Shown: positions 35,559 to 44,820, numbered from the stretch's first letter. The stretch is DNA of 64,000 nt from Mesorhizobium_K sp040049215 (GCF_040049215.1 NZ_JBDZDN010000001.1:310001-374000), one strand, 5' to 3'. Notes: a model not told the origin generated them from the letters alone. Translations and numbers: made by a program.

Positions 35559-35573
35559 GTCAACCAGGTTGAC
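35559..35573 (-). promoter_or_regulatory. MarR operator 1 (promoter-proximal)
   Basis: Palindrome GTCAACC-A-GGTTGAC, 14 bases upstream of the cupin ATG and so overlapping the expected transcription start. An identical-arm copy lies 39 bases further upstream. Confidence 0.8.
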
Positions 35574-35597
35574 TTCCTAACTTGTCAAAGACATCTC

Positions 35598-35612
35598 GTC
35601 AACCCGGTTGAC
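35598..35612 (-). promoter_or_regulatory. MarR operator 2 (promoter-distal)
   Basis: Palindrome GTCAACC-C-GGTTGAC with the same arms as operator 1. Its TTGAC end could serve as the -35 element, with TAGGAA 17 bases later as -10, so a bound repressor would cover both promoter elements. Confidence 0.75.
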
Positions 35613-35752
35613 TAAAATCTCCTCCGCTAAGACGCCTGGCGGCGAAAGTGAGCGTGTCGGCGAAGCTGAGGCATATCCTGGAAGCGGACTCTATGGCTGG
35701 CACGTCTCTGCCAACCTGACTTGTGCCTCTCCGCAATGCCCGCCGGCAAAGA

Positions 35753-37957
35753 TCAGGCGCGGGAGGCAGACTGCAGAGCCTCGCGCCGATGCGGGGCGCC
35801 GAGAGCGCGTATCTCGCTGGCCTCCAGCGGCGGCGAGAGCAAGAAGCCCTGCAGTTCGTGGCAGCCCATCCTGATCAGGAGATCGCGCTGCTCCGGGGTC
35901 TCGACGCCCTCGGCGGTGACCTTCATCCGCATCGCCGTGGCGAGCGCGACGATCGCCCTGACGATCGCCGACGACCCGTCCGATCCGCCGAGCGTCTTGA
36001 CGAAGGAACGGTCGATCTTCAGCTTGTCGATGACGTGGCGCTGCAAATAGTTGATCGACGAATAGCCGGTGCCGAAATCGTCGAGCGCAACGCTGACGCC
36101 GCCGGCTCGGAGTTCCGCGAGCACGGCCCCGGTGGCCCGGCTGTTCTCGAGCAGCGCGCTTTCGACGATCTCTATCTGGATGCGGGATGGCGGCACGCCT
36201 GCCTCTCGAAGCACCGAGAGCACATGATCGGGAAAATCGGCATTGCGCAGCTGGTGCGGCGACATGTTGACCGCGATCCACGGCAGATCGCTGGTCGCGG
36301 CGAAGCGGACGGCTTCGCGCAGCACCCAGTCGCCGAGCAGGCCGGTCATGCCGCGCTCCTCGGCGATCGAAACGAAATGGGCCGGCGAGAGCACGCCATG
36401 CACCGGATGGTCCCAGCGGATCAGCGCTTCGGCGCCGACGACCGTGATGCAGTCGGGAGCATAGATCGGCTGGTAGAGAAGCTTGACCTCGTCGCCGCCG
36501 GTCAGCGCGGCGCGAAGGTCGCTTTCGATCATGCGCTTGCGCCGCAGGAGGTCGTCCATGTCGCTGGCGAAAATCTGGTGGCGGCCGCCGCCGGCCTTCT
36601 TGGCTTCGTATAGCGCGATGTCGGCCTTGCGCAGCAGGTCATCAGGGTCGGTGTCGGGGCCTGACGAGATGGCGACGCCGATCGAGGCGCCGACGAAGAC
36701 CTGGTTGCCGAGCAGGCTGAAGGGCTTGCCGATCTCGCCGAGCAGCCGCTGGCAAAGTTCCTCCGCGGTGCCCAGATCCTTGATGTCGAAGACGATGACG
36801 GCGAACTCGTCGCCGCCGAGCCGGGCGACGGTGTCGACCTTGCGCACCGCCTTCTCCAACCGGGCAGCGGCCTGCCTGACGAGCTCGTCCCCGCAAGGGT
36901 GGCCGAACGTGTCGTTGACGGTCTTGAAGCGGTCGAGGTCGATGTAGAGAAGACCGATCCGGCGGTTGTCGCGCGCCACGGCCAGAAGCGCGCGCTTCAG
37001 GCGATCCTCGAAGAGGGCGCGGTTGGGCAGGCCGGTCAGCGTGTCGTGGAAGGCGAGGTATTGAGCCTGGTCCTGTGTGCGCTGCAACTCGCCCGCGGCG
37101 CCGCGCAGGCGCCCCAGCAGGAACCAGAGCACGCCCGCGGCGAGCAGGGCGAAACCGATGAGCGCAGGGCTCGCCTCCCGGATCAGCGTCAGACCCGGCC
37201 GGTCCTGGTTCCAGGCGATATAGCCGAGGATGACCCCGTTCGAACCCATCAGCGGGATGCTGGCGCCGGGCAGCGACGAGGTCAGCTGTTGCGGCAGCAT
37301 ATGCGCGCCGCGGAGCTGATACTGGCTGGCGATGCGGTCGACGACCTCGCCGTTCACGAACTGGACGGAAACGTGGACATATTCAGTGCCGGGATCCTGC
37401 GCGACACGGTCCGAACTTGGCACGATCGGCTGAACGGCGATGATGGCGGGCGCGCCGCCGAAGGACACAATGTCGCTCGCAACCAAGGGCGGCGGATCGT
37501 CGGCGGCGGCCGCACCCTTCATCAGCGCGCGCAGCTTTTCGACGAAAGGCTCGATCCTTGGGCGGTCGTCCTCATAGGCTGAAGGCGCCAGCGTGCCGCC
37601 GTCCCGCATTGCGTGGACCGGACGGCCGGCGGCGTCGAGCACGTAGACGCGGTCCAGGCCGTAATAGGCGTGCATCCACTCGCCGAGATTTTCGGCCATC
37701 CAGGCCTGGTCGCCCCTGCGCGCGGCGAGAATGGAATCGTCCCACTCGGTGACGCTCTTCTGCTGGCGCACGACCTCGGCCATCTCGTCGGCGATGCCGG
37801 CGGCGACGAAGGCCTTCTGCTTCTCAAGCGAAACCCGGTCGGCCTCAAGGGTGGCGAAGAAGCCGAATCCGACGACGATCGCCAGCGAAAAGGCCGCGAG
37901 CGCGAGAACGATCAGCGTGACCTGAAAGGTCAGCGGGTTGTATTGGGCCTTCGCCAT
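35753..37957 (-). CDS. Membrane GGDEF-EAL protein with CHASE4-type sensor
   Basis: A 734-residue cyclic-di-GMP enzyme. Helix 1 (about residues 13-37) and a second helix near 255-275 bracket a periplasmic CHASE4-like domain (WDDSILAARRGDQAWMAENL, VYVLDAAG). The GGDEF domain is intact: FHDTLTGLPNRALFEDRL and RLGGDEFAVI. The EAL domain also looks active: GAEALIRWDHP, EIVESALLEN, ALDDFGTGYSS, KIDRSFV and EGVET. Synthesis and breakdown of c-di-GMP are both possible; the sensor presumably sets the balance. The ATG with AGGGGAT before it was preferred over an upstream frame. Confidence 0.92.
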   Translation of the reverse strand: MAKAQYNPLTFQVTLIVLALAAFSLAIVVGFGFFATLEADRVSLEKQKAFVAAGIADEMAEVVRQQKSVTEWDDSILAARRGDQAWMAENLGEWMHAYYGLDRVYVLDAAGRPVHAMRDGGTLAPSAYEDDRPRIEPFVEKLRALMKGAAAADDPPPLVASDIVSFGGAPAIIAVQPIVPSSDRVAQDPGTEYVHVSVQFVNGEVVDRIASQYQLRGAHMLPQQLTSSLPGASIPLMGSNGVILGYIAWNQDRPGLTLIREASPALIGFALLAAGVLWFLLGRLRGAAGELQRTQDQAQYLAFHDTLTGLPNRALFEDRLKRALLAVARDNRRIGLLYIDLDRFKTVNDTFGHPCGDELVRQAAARLEKAVRKVDTVARLGGDEFAVIVFDIKDLGTAEELCQRLLGEIGKPFSLLGNQVFVGASIGVAISSGPDTDPDDLLRKADIALYEAKKAGGGRHQIFASDMDDLLRRKRMIESDLRAALTGGDEVKLLYQPIYAPDCITVVGAEALIRWDHPVHGVLSPAHFVSIAEERGMTGLLGDWVLREAVRFAATSDLPWIAVNMSPHQLRNADFPDHVLSVLREAGVPPSRIQIEIVESALLENSRATGAVLAELRAGGVSVALDDFGTGYSSINYLQRHVIDKLKIDRSFVKTLGGSDGSSAIVRAIVALATAMRMKVTAEGVETPEQRDLLIRMGCHELQGFLLSPPLEASEIRALGAPHRREALQSASRA

Positions 37958-38107
37958 ATCCCCTAGCCCGGTTCGAGCGAGGGGATCGTGACACACCCAG
38001 CTTAACGTCCCGTTAGAGCGACCGCTCGAACGCAACGCATGTCGCAAGGTGCGGGATTCCAGGCAAGCGCCGGCTAACGTCGCGACGCGGCCGTGGCCGT
38101 AGCGAAA

Positions 38108-38419
38108 TCAGTAGACCCTCGTCATCTCCAAGCCAAGCATGTCGTAGCGCACTGCCAAGAAACCGTTCGGCATGATGCTGACTGCCTCGGGGAGGACCGC
38201 AAGCACATCCTGAGCCATGACGCCGCGATAGACCTCGTCGCCGCCGATGTATTTGAAGTTGTAGATCGGCAGCCCGTTTGCAGCGGCGCCAACCCGTTCG
38301 ATGTCGGTTTTGAGGCGACGATCGCTCGGCTTCATCAGGACAAAGCTGTCCCCGCCCGCCGTCACGGCCGAAAGCACTCCGCGCTTGCTGATTGCGGGCT
38401 TCACGTATGTTTTTCTCAC
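38108..38419 (-). CDS. Lasso-type leader fused to a Peptidase_S74-like chaperone domain
   Basis: A 103-residue protein starting at a GTG with GAAGGAGAGGG upstream. Residues 1-21 (YVKPAISKRGVLSAVTA after RKT) match the lasso leader pattern YxxPx(L/I)xxxGxxxxxTx including the Gly. Residues 22-32 (GGDSFVLMK) link to SDRRLKTDIERVG, FKYIGGDEVYRGVMAQDVLA and VLPEAV, the hallmarks of the intramolecular chaperone of endosialidase (Peptidase_S74). That domain normally ends phage tail spikes and cleaves itself off. No other phage gene is near. It is divergent from xseA. Confidence 0.8.
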   Translation of the reverse strand: MRKTYVKPAISKRGVLSAVTAGGDSFVLMKPSDRRLKTDIERVGAAANGLPIYNFKYIGGDEVYRGVMAQDVLAVLPEAVSIMPNGFLAVRYDMLGLEMTRVY

Positions 38420-38552
38420 GGCCCTCTCCTTCGTGACTGAGATCCAGTGCGCCGGATTGTACCCCAGCGGAAGCGGGCAGTCATCCCGCCGCAAGGGCCT
38501 ATGAACGCCGACCGGGCTTGACCCGTCGCGCCCGCCGCCGCACCAATCTGGC

Positions 38553-40142
38553 ATGAGCGACAGGTTTTTCGAATCGCGCACACCCGGGACAGGGGCCGAA
38601 CCGCGCAGCAACGCCGCCGAATATACGGTGAGCGAGATCTCCAACGCGCTGAAGCGGACCGTGGAGGACGCTTTCGGCAATGTGCGCGTGCGCGGCGAGA
38701 TCTCCGGCTATCGCGGGCCGCATTCGTCGGGACACGCCTATTTCAGCCTGAAGGACGACCGCGCCCGCATCGAGGCCGTGGTGTGGAAGACCACCATGGC
38801 GCGGCTGAAGTTCCACCCCGAGGAAGGCATGGAGGTGATCGCGACCGGGCGGCTCACCACCTACCCCGGTTCCTCGAAATACCAGATCGTGATCGACAGT
38901 CTGGAGCCCGCGGGCGCCGGCGCGCTGATGGCGCTCCTGGAGGAACGCAAGCGGCGGCTGGCGGTCGAGGGGCTGTTCGACAAAACGCGAAAACGCCCCC
39001 TGCCCTATATGCCTGATGTGATCGGCGTGGTGACCTCGCCGACGGGCGCGGTGATCCGCGACATCATCCACCGCATCAAGGACCGCTTCCCGCTTCATGT
39101 GATCGTCTGGCCGGTGCGCGTGCAGGGCGAAACATCAGGCGCGGAGGTCGCGGCGGCGGTGGCGGGCTTCAACATGCTTGTCCCCGGCGGGCCGGTGCCC
39201 AGGCCCGACGTGATCATCGTGGCGCGTGGCGGCGGCAGCCTGGAGGACCTCTGGGGTTTCAACGACGAAGCCTTGGCAAGAATCGTGGCGGCGTCGGGCA
39301 TTCCTGTCATCTCGGCTGTGGGACATGAGACCGACTGGACGCTGATCGACTTCGCGGCGGACGTGCGGGCGCCGACGCCGACGGGTGCTGCCGAGATGGC
39401 GGTGCCGGTGAAGGCCGAGCTCGAGGCGACGCTCGCCAATCTTTCGGCGCGGCTGAAGGCCTGCACATCGCGCAATTTCGAGCGCAAGCACACCGCACTC
39501 AGGGCCGCCGCAAGGGCGCTGCCTTCGCCCGACCAGTTGCTGGCGCTGCCGAGGCGGCGCTTCGACGAGGCGACAAGCCGGCTCGGACGCGCGCTGACGG
39601 TGTCGACCGAGCGCAAGCGGGCGCGGCTTTCCGGGATCAGGCTGACGCCGGCGATGCTGTCGCGGCGGATCGGCGAGGCGCGCAAGGCCACCGCGCGCGA
39701 CCTGCAGCGCGCGCAGGCGGCGCTGCGGGCGCTGGTACGCGAGCGGCGCGGCAAGTTCGACCGGGCCAAGGCGCGGCTTTCCGTCGAGCCGCTGGCGCGG
39801 CGGCAAAAGACGGCGCGCGAGCGGCTGGCCGACTTCGCACGCCGCAGCGACCAGGCGGCGTCGCTGATGCTCGAACGCAACCGCACCCGGCTCGACCATT
39901 CGGAACGGCTGCTCGCCACGCTGAAACTGTCCGACCAGTCGATCCTCGACCGCGGCTACGCGCTGGTGATCGGACCGGACGGCAAGCTGGTCAAACGCGC
40001 CGCCGAAGTGGCGCTCGGCGCGGAGCTGACGCTGAAATTCGCCGACGGGACCGCAAAGGCGACCGGCGGCGGGATGCGGCTGAAATCGACGCGGACGGCG
40101 GCCAAGCCTAGGGATCCGGGCAGCCAGGGATCGCTGTTCTAA
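38553..40142 (+). CDS. xseA: Exodeoxyribonuclease VII large subunit
   Basis: A 529-residue nuclease subunit. The N-terminal OB fold includes VRGEISGYRGPHSSGHAYFS. The catalytic core has VTSPTGAVIRDIIHR, ARGGGSLEDLWGFNDE and SAVGHETDWTLIDFAADVRA. The long arginine-rich helical region (about 290-450) is the processivity arm that binds XseB subunits. Exo VII degrades single-stranded DNA from both ends. No xseB is adjacent. Length is slightly above E. coli XseA, as usual in rhizobia. Confidence 0.96.
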   Translation: MSDRFFESRTPGTGAEPRSNAAEYTVSEISNALKRTVEDAFGNVRVRGEISGYRGPHSSGHAYFSLKDDRARIEAVVWKTTMARLKFHPEEGMEVIATGRLTTYPGSSKYQIVIDSLEPAGAGALMALLEERKRRLAVEGLFDKTRKRPLPYMPDVIGVVTSPTGAVIRDIIHRIKDRFPLHVIVWPVRVQGETSGAEVAAAVAGFNMLVPGGPVPRPDVIIVARGGGSLEDLWGFNDEALARIVAASGIPVISAVGHETDWTLIDFAADVRAPTPTGAAEMAVPVKAELEATLANLSARLKACTSRNFERKHTALRAAARALPSPDQLLALPRRRFDEATSRLGRALTVSTERKRARLSGIRLTPAMLSRRIGEARKATARDLQRAQAALRALVRERRGKFDRAKARLSVEPLARRQKTARERLADFARRSDQAASLMLERNRTRLDHSERLLATLKLSDQSILDRGYALVIGPDGKLVKRAAEVALGAELTLKFADGTAKATGGGMRLKSTRTAAKPRDPGSQGSLF

Positions 40143-40209
40143 CCGCGTCCCGGACGCGCCCCACCACCATCCGTGCTACTTGAGCGCGGCAACCAGCAGG
40201 AGAACCGCG

Positions 40210-40425
40210 ATGGCGGACACGAAAGACAGCAACGGAACGAAACTCGCCGACGGCGATTCCGTCACCCTGATCAAGGACCTCAAGGTCAAGGGAACCTCGG
40301 AGACGCTGAAGCGCGGCACGCTGGTGAAGAACATCCGCCTGACCGACGATCCCGGCCAGATCGAATGCAACACCAAACAGGTGAAGGGCCTGGTGCTGAA
40401 GACGGAATTCCTGAAGAAGGCCTGA
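40210..40425 (+). CDS. PhnA/YjdM C-terminal domain protein
   Basis: A 71-residue protein, DGDSVTLIKDLKVKGTSETL onward with RLTDDPGQIECNTKQVKGLV, the SH3-like C-terminal domain of PhnA/YjdM ('alkylphosphonate utilisation' by name only). The N-terminal zinc ribbon of full-length YjdM is absent, as in many alphaproteobacterial copies. AGGAGAACCGCG precedes the ATG. It lies between xseA and a P1 peptidase on the same strand. The true function is unknown. Confidence 0.85.
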   Translation: MADTKDSNGTKLADGDSVTLIKDLKVKGTSETLKRGTLVKNIRLTDDPGQIECNTKQVKGLVLKTEFLKKA

Positions 40426-40449
40426 GGTCGCGCTTCCCGGGAGGATACG

Positions 40450-41565
40450 ATGAGCAACCCCCATCTGGCCACGCCGTCGGGCAAACCGCGCGCGCGCAGC
40501 TTCGGCATCCCGTTCGACGGAAAGCCGGGACCGAACAATGCCATCACCGACGTGCCCGGCGTGACCGTCGGCTACACGACGCTGATCTCCGGCGACGGGC
40601 CGCTCGTGGTCGGCAAGGGTCCGGTCCGGACCGGCGTGACCGCGATCCTGCCAAGACCGCGCGCCGATATCGCGAAACCGGTCTTCGCCGGCATGTTCAG
40701 CGCCAACGGCAATGGCGAGCTGACCGGCTCGCATCTGATCGAGGAGATCGGCGCGTTCAACCTGCCGGTCACCATCACCAACACGCATAGCTGCGGCGTG
40801 GCGCGGGACGGTACGCTGCGCTGGGTGCAACGCATCCTGCCCGGTGCGATGGACGATGCCTGGGGGCTGCCCGTGGCGGGCGAAACCTATGACGGGTTCC
40901 TGAACGACATCAACGGCCACCATGTGACATCAGAGCATGTGGCGGCGGCGATGGACGGCGCGACGAGCGGGCCGATCGAGGAAGGCAGCGTCGGCGGCGG
41001 CACCGGCATGATCACCTGCGGCTTCAAGGCGGGATCTGGCACCGCCTCGCGCGTCGTCGAATGGCAAAGCGAGCGCTACACGCTCGGCGTCTTCGTGCAG
41101 TCGAATTTCGGCAAACGCTGGAATTTCATGGTGCGCGGCGTGCGCGCCGGACTTGAGCTCACGGAGCCGGCGATCCGCGAAGGCACGCCCCGGGCGGAGA
41201 AGAGCTCGATCATCGCGATCGTCGCCACCGACGCGCCGCTGATGCCGCACCAGCTGAAGCGGCTGGCCAGACGCGTGCCGCTCGGCGTGGCGATGACCGG
41301 CGGCTACGGCTACCACAGCTCCGGCGACATCTTCCTCGCCTTCTCGACGGCGAATGCCGAGGCGGCGGCGGGCGCGTCCGGAAGGCTGGCGCGGGCGCAA
41401 TACGTGCCCGATATCGACATCGACCGTTTCTTCGACGCCACGGTGCAGGCGACCGAAGAGGCGATCCTCAACGCGCTGACGGCGAACGAGGACATGACCG
41501 GCTGCAACGGCAATTTCGTGCCGGCGCTGCCCAAGGAGTGGCTGAGGCGGACCTTCTCCGCCTGA
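40450..41565 (+). CDS. P1 (DmpA/BapA-type) aminopeptidase
   Basis: A 371-residue N-terminal-nucleophile peptidase. Family hallmarks are NAITDVPGVTVGYTTL, ITNTHSCGVARDG, EEGSVGGGTGMITCGF and the nucleophile block SSIIAIVATDAPLMPHQLKR. Self-cleavage before Ser253 would give alpha and beta chains; the residue before it is Ser rather than the usual Gly, so processing should be checked. DmpA-type enzymes release N-terminal amino acids, including D- or beta-residues, from short peptides and amides. It lies 24 bases after the PhnA-like gene. Confidence 0.9.
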   Translation: MSNPHLATPSGKPRARSFGIPFDGKPGPNNAITDVPGVTVGYTTLISGDGPLVVGKGPVRTGVTAILPRPRADIAKPVFAGMFSANGNGELTGSHLIEEIGAFNLPVTITNTHSCGVARDGTLRWVQRILPGAMDDAWGLPVAGETYDGFLNDINGHHVTSEHVAAAMDGATSGPIEEGSVGGGTGMITCGFKAGSGTASRVVEWQSERYTLGVFVQSNFGKRWNFMVRGVRAGLELTEPAIREGTPRAEKSSIIAIVATDAPLMPHQLKRLARRVPLGVAMTGGYGYHSSGDIFLAFSTANAEAAAGASGRLARAQYVPDIDIDRFFDATVQATEEAILNALTANEDMTGCNGNFVPALPKEWLRRTFSA

Positions 41566-41586
41566 GCCGCACGACGAGAAGGCGGC

Positions 41587-42699
41587 CTACGCCACCTCCA
41601 CCCACTTGCCTTTCTGGAACGACGTTGCCATCGCCGCGATGGTGCGCTCGATCAATATGCCTTCCTCGAAGCCGACAGAGACGCTCGGCTGGCCGAGCAT
41701 GCGGGCGATGAGCTGGCGGCATTCGATGATCTTCAGATCGTTGAAGCCGAGATTGTGGCCTGCGGCCGGGATGAAGCGATCGTAGGGCGGATGGTGTGGC
41801 GCGGTGAGCACGGTGCGGAAACCCTGCTCGGTGGCGCGGTCGGAGGTGACGTAGAGCTGCAGCTCGTTCATGCGTTCCTGGTCGTAGAGGATCGAGCCCT
41901 TGCCGCCGAAAATCTGGATTGCGATGCGGCCCTTCCTGCCCCAGGCGGTGCGGCTGACCGCGACGTAGCCCGACGCTCCGTTTTCGAGGCGAAGCATGAT
42001 GGTGGCGATGTCGAACACCTCGACCTCGCGCTCGCCCTCGGGCGTCTTGCGCGTCGGATAGGGTTTGGCCATGTCGCACATGACGCGAGTGACGCGGCCG
42101 AACAGCGTGTGGAGCAGCGACAGGGGATGCACGCCGAAATCGTCGAGCGCGCCCCAGCCGTTGATCGCCTCGTGACGCTGCTGGAACGGCGCTTCCGGAT
42201 CGGCCAGAAAGTCCTCGTCCATCTCGATGCGGACATGGTTGACCGGGCCGATGACGCCTTCGTCGAGCAGCTTCCTGATATGCCGGATGGCCGGGTTCTG
42301 GATGTAATTGTAGCCGAGCACAGTTGTCTTGCCCGAGGCTCGCGCGGCGGCCAGCATCTCCTCGGCCTCGGCGAGTTTCGGTGCCATCGGCTTTTCGCAC
42401 CAGACATGCTTGCCGGCGGCAAGCGCGGCTTTCGCCATCTCCAGATGGAACTTGTTGGGCGTGGTGATGGAGACGACATCGACCTCCGGATCGGCGATCA
42501 CACGCTTCCAGTCGCCCGATGCTTTTTCGAAGCCGAACTCCTGGGCTTTGCGGTGCGCCAATTCATCGTTGGCCTCGCCGAGATGGACCAGCCGTATCGG
42601 AGGAATGTCGCCGAAGACCGGCCGCACCGAGTTCCAGGCAAGCGCATGGGCCTTGCCCATGAAGCCGGTTCCGATAAGACCGACGCCGATCTCGTTCAT
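41587..42699 (-). CDS. Gfo/Idh/MocA family sugar or inositol dehydrogenase
   Basis: A 370-residue NAD(P)-dependent oxidoreductase. The Rossmann motif is GVGLIGTGFMGKAHA at the start; the family motif WCEKPMAPKLAEA holds the catalytic lysine; GALDDFGVHPLSLL corresponds to the substrate-binding region. These enzymes oxidise cyclitols or sugars. It is divergent from an RpiR-family regulator that in turn faces an Fe-alcohol dehydrogenase, suggesting a small polyol or sugar pathway. The exact substrate cannot be told. Confidence 0.9.
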   Translation of the reverse strand: MNEIGVGLIGTGFMGKAHALAWNSVRPVFGDIPPIRLVHLGEANDELAHRKAQEFGFEKASGDWKRVIADPEVDVVSITTPNKFHLEMAKAALAAGKHVWCEKPMAPKLAEAEEMLAAARASGKTTVLGYNYIQNPAIRHIRKLLDEGVIGPVNHVRIEMDEDFLADPEAPFQQRHEAINGWGALDDFGVHPLSLLHTLFGRVTRVMCDMAKPYPTRKTPEGEREVEVFDIATIMLRLENGASGYVAVSRTAWGRKGRIAIQIFGGKGSILYDQERMNELQLYVTSDRATEQGFRTVLTAPHHPPYDRFIPAAGHNLGFNDLKIIECRQLIARMLGQPSVSVGFEEGILIERTIAAMATSFQKGKWVEVA

Positions 42700-42756
42700 G
42701 CATAAACTCCAAGCTGACCCTGCGCTGCCGCCCGAAATCGTCTAGCGCTTCGCATT

Positions 42757-42806
42757 ATGGAATAAAAGGTGCATTCACAAATGCAGGTGGAATTTTTGTT
42801 CTATTT
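42757..42806. promoter_or_regulatory. Candidate RpiR-type operator region
   Basis: In the shared promoter gap, GGAATAAAAGGTGCATTC and, 30 bases on, GGAATTTTTGTTC. Spaced GGAAT/ATTC arms resemble sites of rhizobial RpiR-family regulators such as IolR. Sequence-only inference. Confidence 0.35.
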
Positions 42807-42850
42807 CTGCTTGATTGGCGCGACTTAAAACAGGCTCAGGCGAACGCTTC

Positions 42851-43684
42851 ATGACGGGCACCGATCGTGCACCCAAGGATTTCCAGGCGCTGCGCACGGC
42901 GATCGCGCAGCGCGCCGAGCAACTGCCCAAGCGGCTGATGCAGATAGCCGGCTATGCGCTGGAGAACCCCGACGAGATCGCCTTCGGCACGGTGGCGAGC
43001 ATCGCCGCCAGCGCCGACGTGCAGCCGTCGGCGCTGGTACGGTTTTCGCGGGCGCTCGGCTACCAGGGCTTCACCGACCTTCAGGACGTGTTCCGCTCGC
43101 GCCTGCGCGACCGCGTGCTGAACTATGACGAGCGGCTGGCGCAGATGCGCGACCACGGCATCGCCACCAGCAAGTCGGGCCTGGTGCTCGACGGTTTTCT
43201 CGAAGCCAGCGAGCGGTCCATCGCGAAGTTCCGCGAGAAGGTCGACCACGAGGCGATCGACCGCGCGGTGGGCATCCTCGCCGCCGCCGACACGATCTAC
43301 CTGATCGGGCTGAGGCGCTCCTTCCCGATCACCTCCTATATGAGCTACGCGATGGGCAAGCTCGGCGTGCGCAACATGCTGGTGGACGCCGTCGCCGGCA
43401 TGGGCGCGGAGCAGGCGAGCTTCGTTTCGGCCGGGGATGCCGTACTCGCGATCAGCTTCGCGCCCTATGCCAGCGAGACGGTGGCGCTGACGGGCAGCGT
43501 CAAGGCTCGCGGCGCCAGGATCGTGACGATCACCGACTCGGTGTTTTCGCCGATCGCCTCGCCGGCCGATGTACTGATCGAGGTCAGCGAGGCGAATTTC
43601 GAAGGCTTTCGCTCGATGGCGACGACGATGGCGATCGCCATGACGCTGTCGGTTGCGGTCGCGGCGCGAAGGGCCGAGGGGTAG
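42851..43684 (+). CDS. MurR/RpiR family transcriptional regulator
   Basis: A 277-residue regulator. The N-terminal RpiR helix-turn-helix reads PDEIAFGTVASIAASADVQP then SALVRFSRALGYQGFTDLQ. The C-terminal SIS domain (about 120-260) binds phosphosugars: AADTIYLIGLRRSFPITSY and GDAVLAISFAPYASETV. It probably controls the divergent Gfo/Idh/MocA gene and possibly the convergent alcohol dehydrogenase. The start ATG has AGGCGA upstream; a 12-codon longer frame exists. Confidence 0.9.
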   Translation: MTGTDRAPKDFQALRTAIAQRAEQLPKRLMQIAGYALENPDEIAFGTVASIAASADVQPSALVRFSRALGYQGFTDLQDVFRSRLRDRVLNYDERLAQMRDHGIATSKSGLVLDGFLEASERSIAKFREKVDHEAIDRAVGILAAADTIYLIGLRRSFPITSYMSYAMGKLGVRNMLVDAVAGMGAEQASFVSAGDAVLAISFAPYASETVALTGSVKARGARIVTITDSVFSPIASPADVLIEVSEANFEGFRSMATTMAIAMTLSVAVAARRAEG

Positions 43685-43695
43685 CTTCTCGGACC

Positions 43696-44820
43696 TCAGG
43701 TCCAGACCTCTTCGAGCAGCGCGGTATAGTCCGCCGCCGTGGCCGGCCGCGGATTGGTCGGGTGCGAGTGGTCGGCAAGCGCGCGCTCCACCACCCAGTC
43801 GAAGCTCTCGCGGCTGACGCCGAGCGTGCGCAGGCCGGCGACAATGCCGAGGCGGCGGTTGAGCGCCGCGAAGGCGTCGGCGAGGTCGACGCCGGCGGCG
43901 AGGCCAAGCGCTGCGCGCAGCCGCCCGTATTTTTCCGGCGCGCTTGGCGCGTTGAAACGCAGCACGGGCGGCAGGAGGATGGCGTTGAGCATGCCGTGAT
44001 GCAGGGCGGGCTCCTTCAGCCCGCCGAGCGCATGCGACAGGGCGTGAATCGCGCCCAGTCCCTTCTGGAAGGTCAACCCGCCTTCCAGCGCGCCCATCAT
44101 CATCTGCCAGCGCGCGTCGCGGTCTGCGCCGTTCTCGCGGGCGCGCTCGATGTTGTTCCAAAGGCGCGCCGCGCCGTCGAGCGCGATTGCCTCCGCCGGC
44201 GGATTGACGCGCGGCGACAGCAGCGTCTCGACGCAATGCGACAGCGCGTCGAGACCGGTGGCGGCGGTGAGACCGGGCGGCAGGCCCAGCGTCAGCTCGG
44301 GATCGCAGATGGCGCGCTTCGGAATCAGATGCGGGCTGATGAAGCCGAGCTTGCGGCCGTCGCGCAGCGTGACGAGCGCGGCGCGGCCGACCTCCGAACC
44401 GGTGCCGGCCGTGGTGGGCACGGCGATGAGCGGCGCGACGGCGGGTGTGATCCTGGCGACGCCGCCATAGATCGCGGCATATTGCTCAAGCGGGCCGGGA
44501 TGGGTCGCGAGCAGGGCCACGCCCTTGGCGAGGTCGATCGGCGAGCCGCCGCCGAGCGCCACGACGCCGTCGCAGCGATTGTCGCGATAGGCGGCGACGG
44601 CGAGCGCCACGGCCTCCTCGGTCGGATTGCTCGGCACATCGAGGAAGGCGACGCTCTCTGGCAGCAACGCCTGCACCCGCGCGACGAGGCCCGTCGCGGC
44701 AAGCGCCCGGTCGCTGACCAGCAAAGGCCGCGAGATGCCGAGCGCGCCTGCCTCAGCGGCGAGGGTCGACACGGCGCCGAAATCGAATTTTATGGTGGTG
44801 AGATAGAGGATGTCGGCCAT
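43696..44820 (-). CDS. Iron-containing alcohol dehydrogenase
   Basis: A 374-residue group III alcohol dehydrogenase. NAD-binding GGGSPIDLAKG, PTTAGTGSEVG, the metal-site segments GLDALSHCVETLLSP and GAIHALSHALGGL, and HHGMLNAILLP give the complete iron or zinc ligand set (Asp and three His). It oxidises alcohols or reduces aldehydes with NAD(P). It is convergent with the RpiR gene 12 bases away. The ATG chosen begins ADILYLTTIKFDFG; the upstream frame lacks homology. Confidence 0.9.
   Translation of the reverse strand: MADILYLTTIKFDFGAVSTLAAEAGALGISRPLLVSDRALAATGLVARVQALLPESVAFLDVPSNPTEEAVALAVAAYRDNRCDGVVALGGGSPIDLAKGVALLATHPGPLEQYAAIYGGVARITPAVAPLIAVPTTAGTGSEVGRAALVTLRDGRKLGFISPHLIPKRAICDPELTLGLPPGLTAATGLDALSHCVETLLSPRVNPPAEAIALDGAARLWNNIERARENGADRDARWQMMMGALEGGLTFQKGLGAIHALSHALGGLKEPALHHGMLNAILLPPVLRFNAPSAPEKYGRLRAALGLAAGVDLADAFAALNRRLGIVAGLRTLGVSRESFDWVVERALADHSHPTNPRPATAADYTALLEEVWT

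Noticed and set aside
38108..38419. Prophage tail-fibre remnant
   Set aside because: Only a chaperone-like domain is present, with its own start and a different N-terminus, and there are no phage genes nearby.
42836..44236. A 466-codon minus-strand frame opposite the RpiR regulator
   Set aside because: It is the antisense of RpiR joined to an off-frame part of the alcohol dehydrogenase; no coherent domain.
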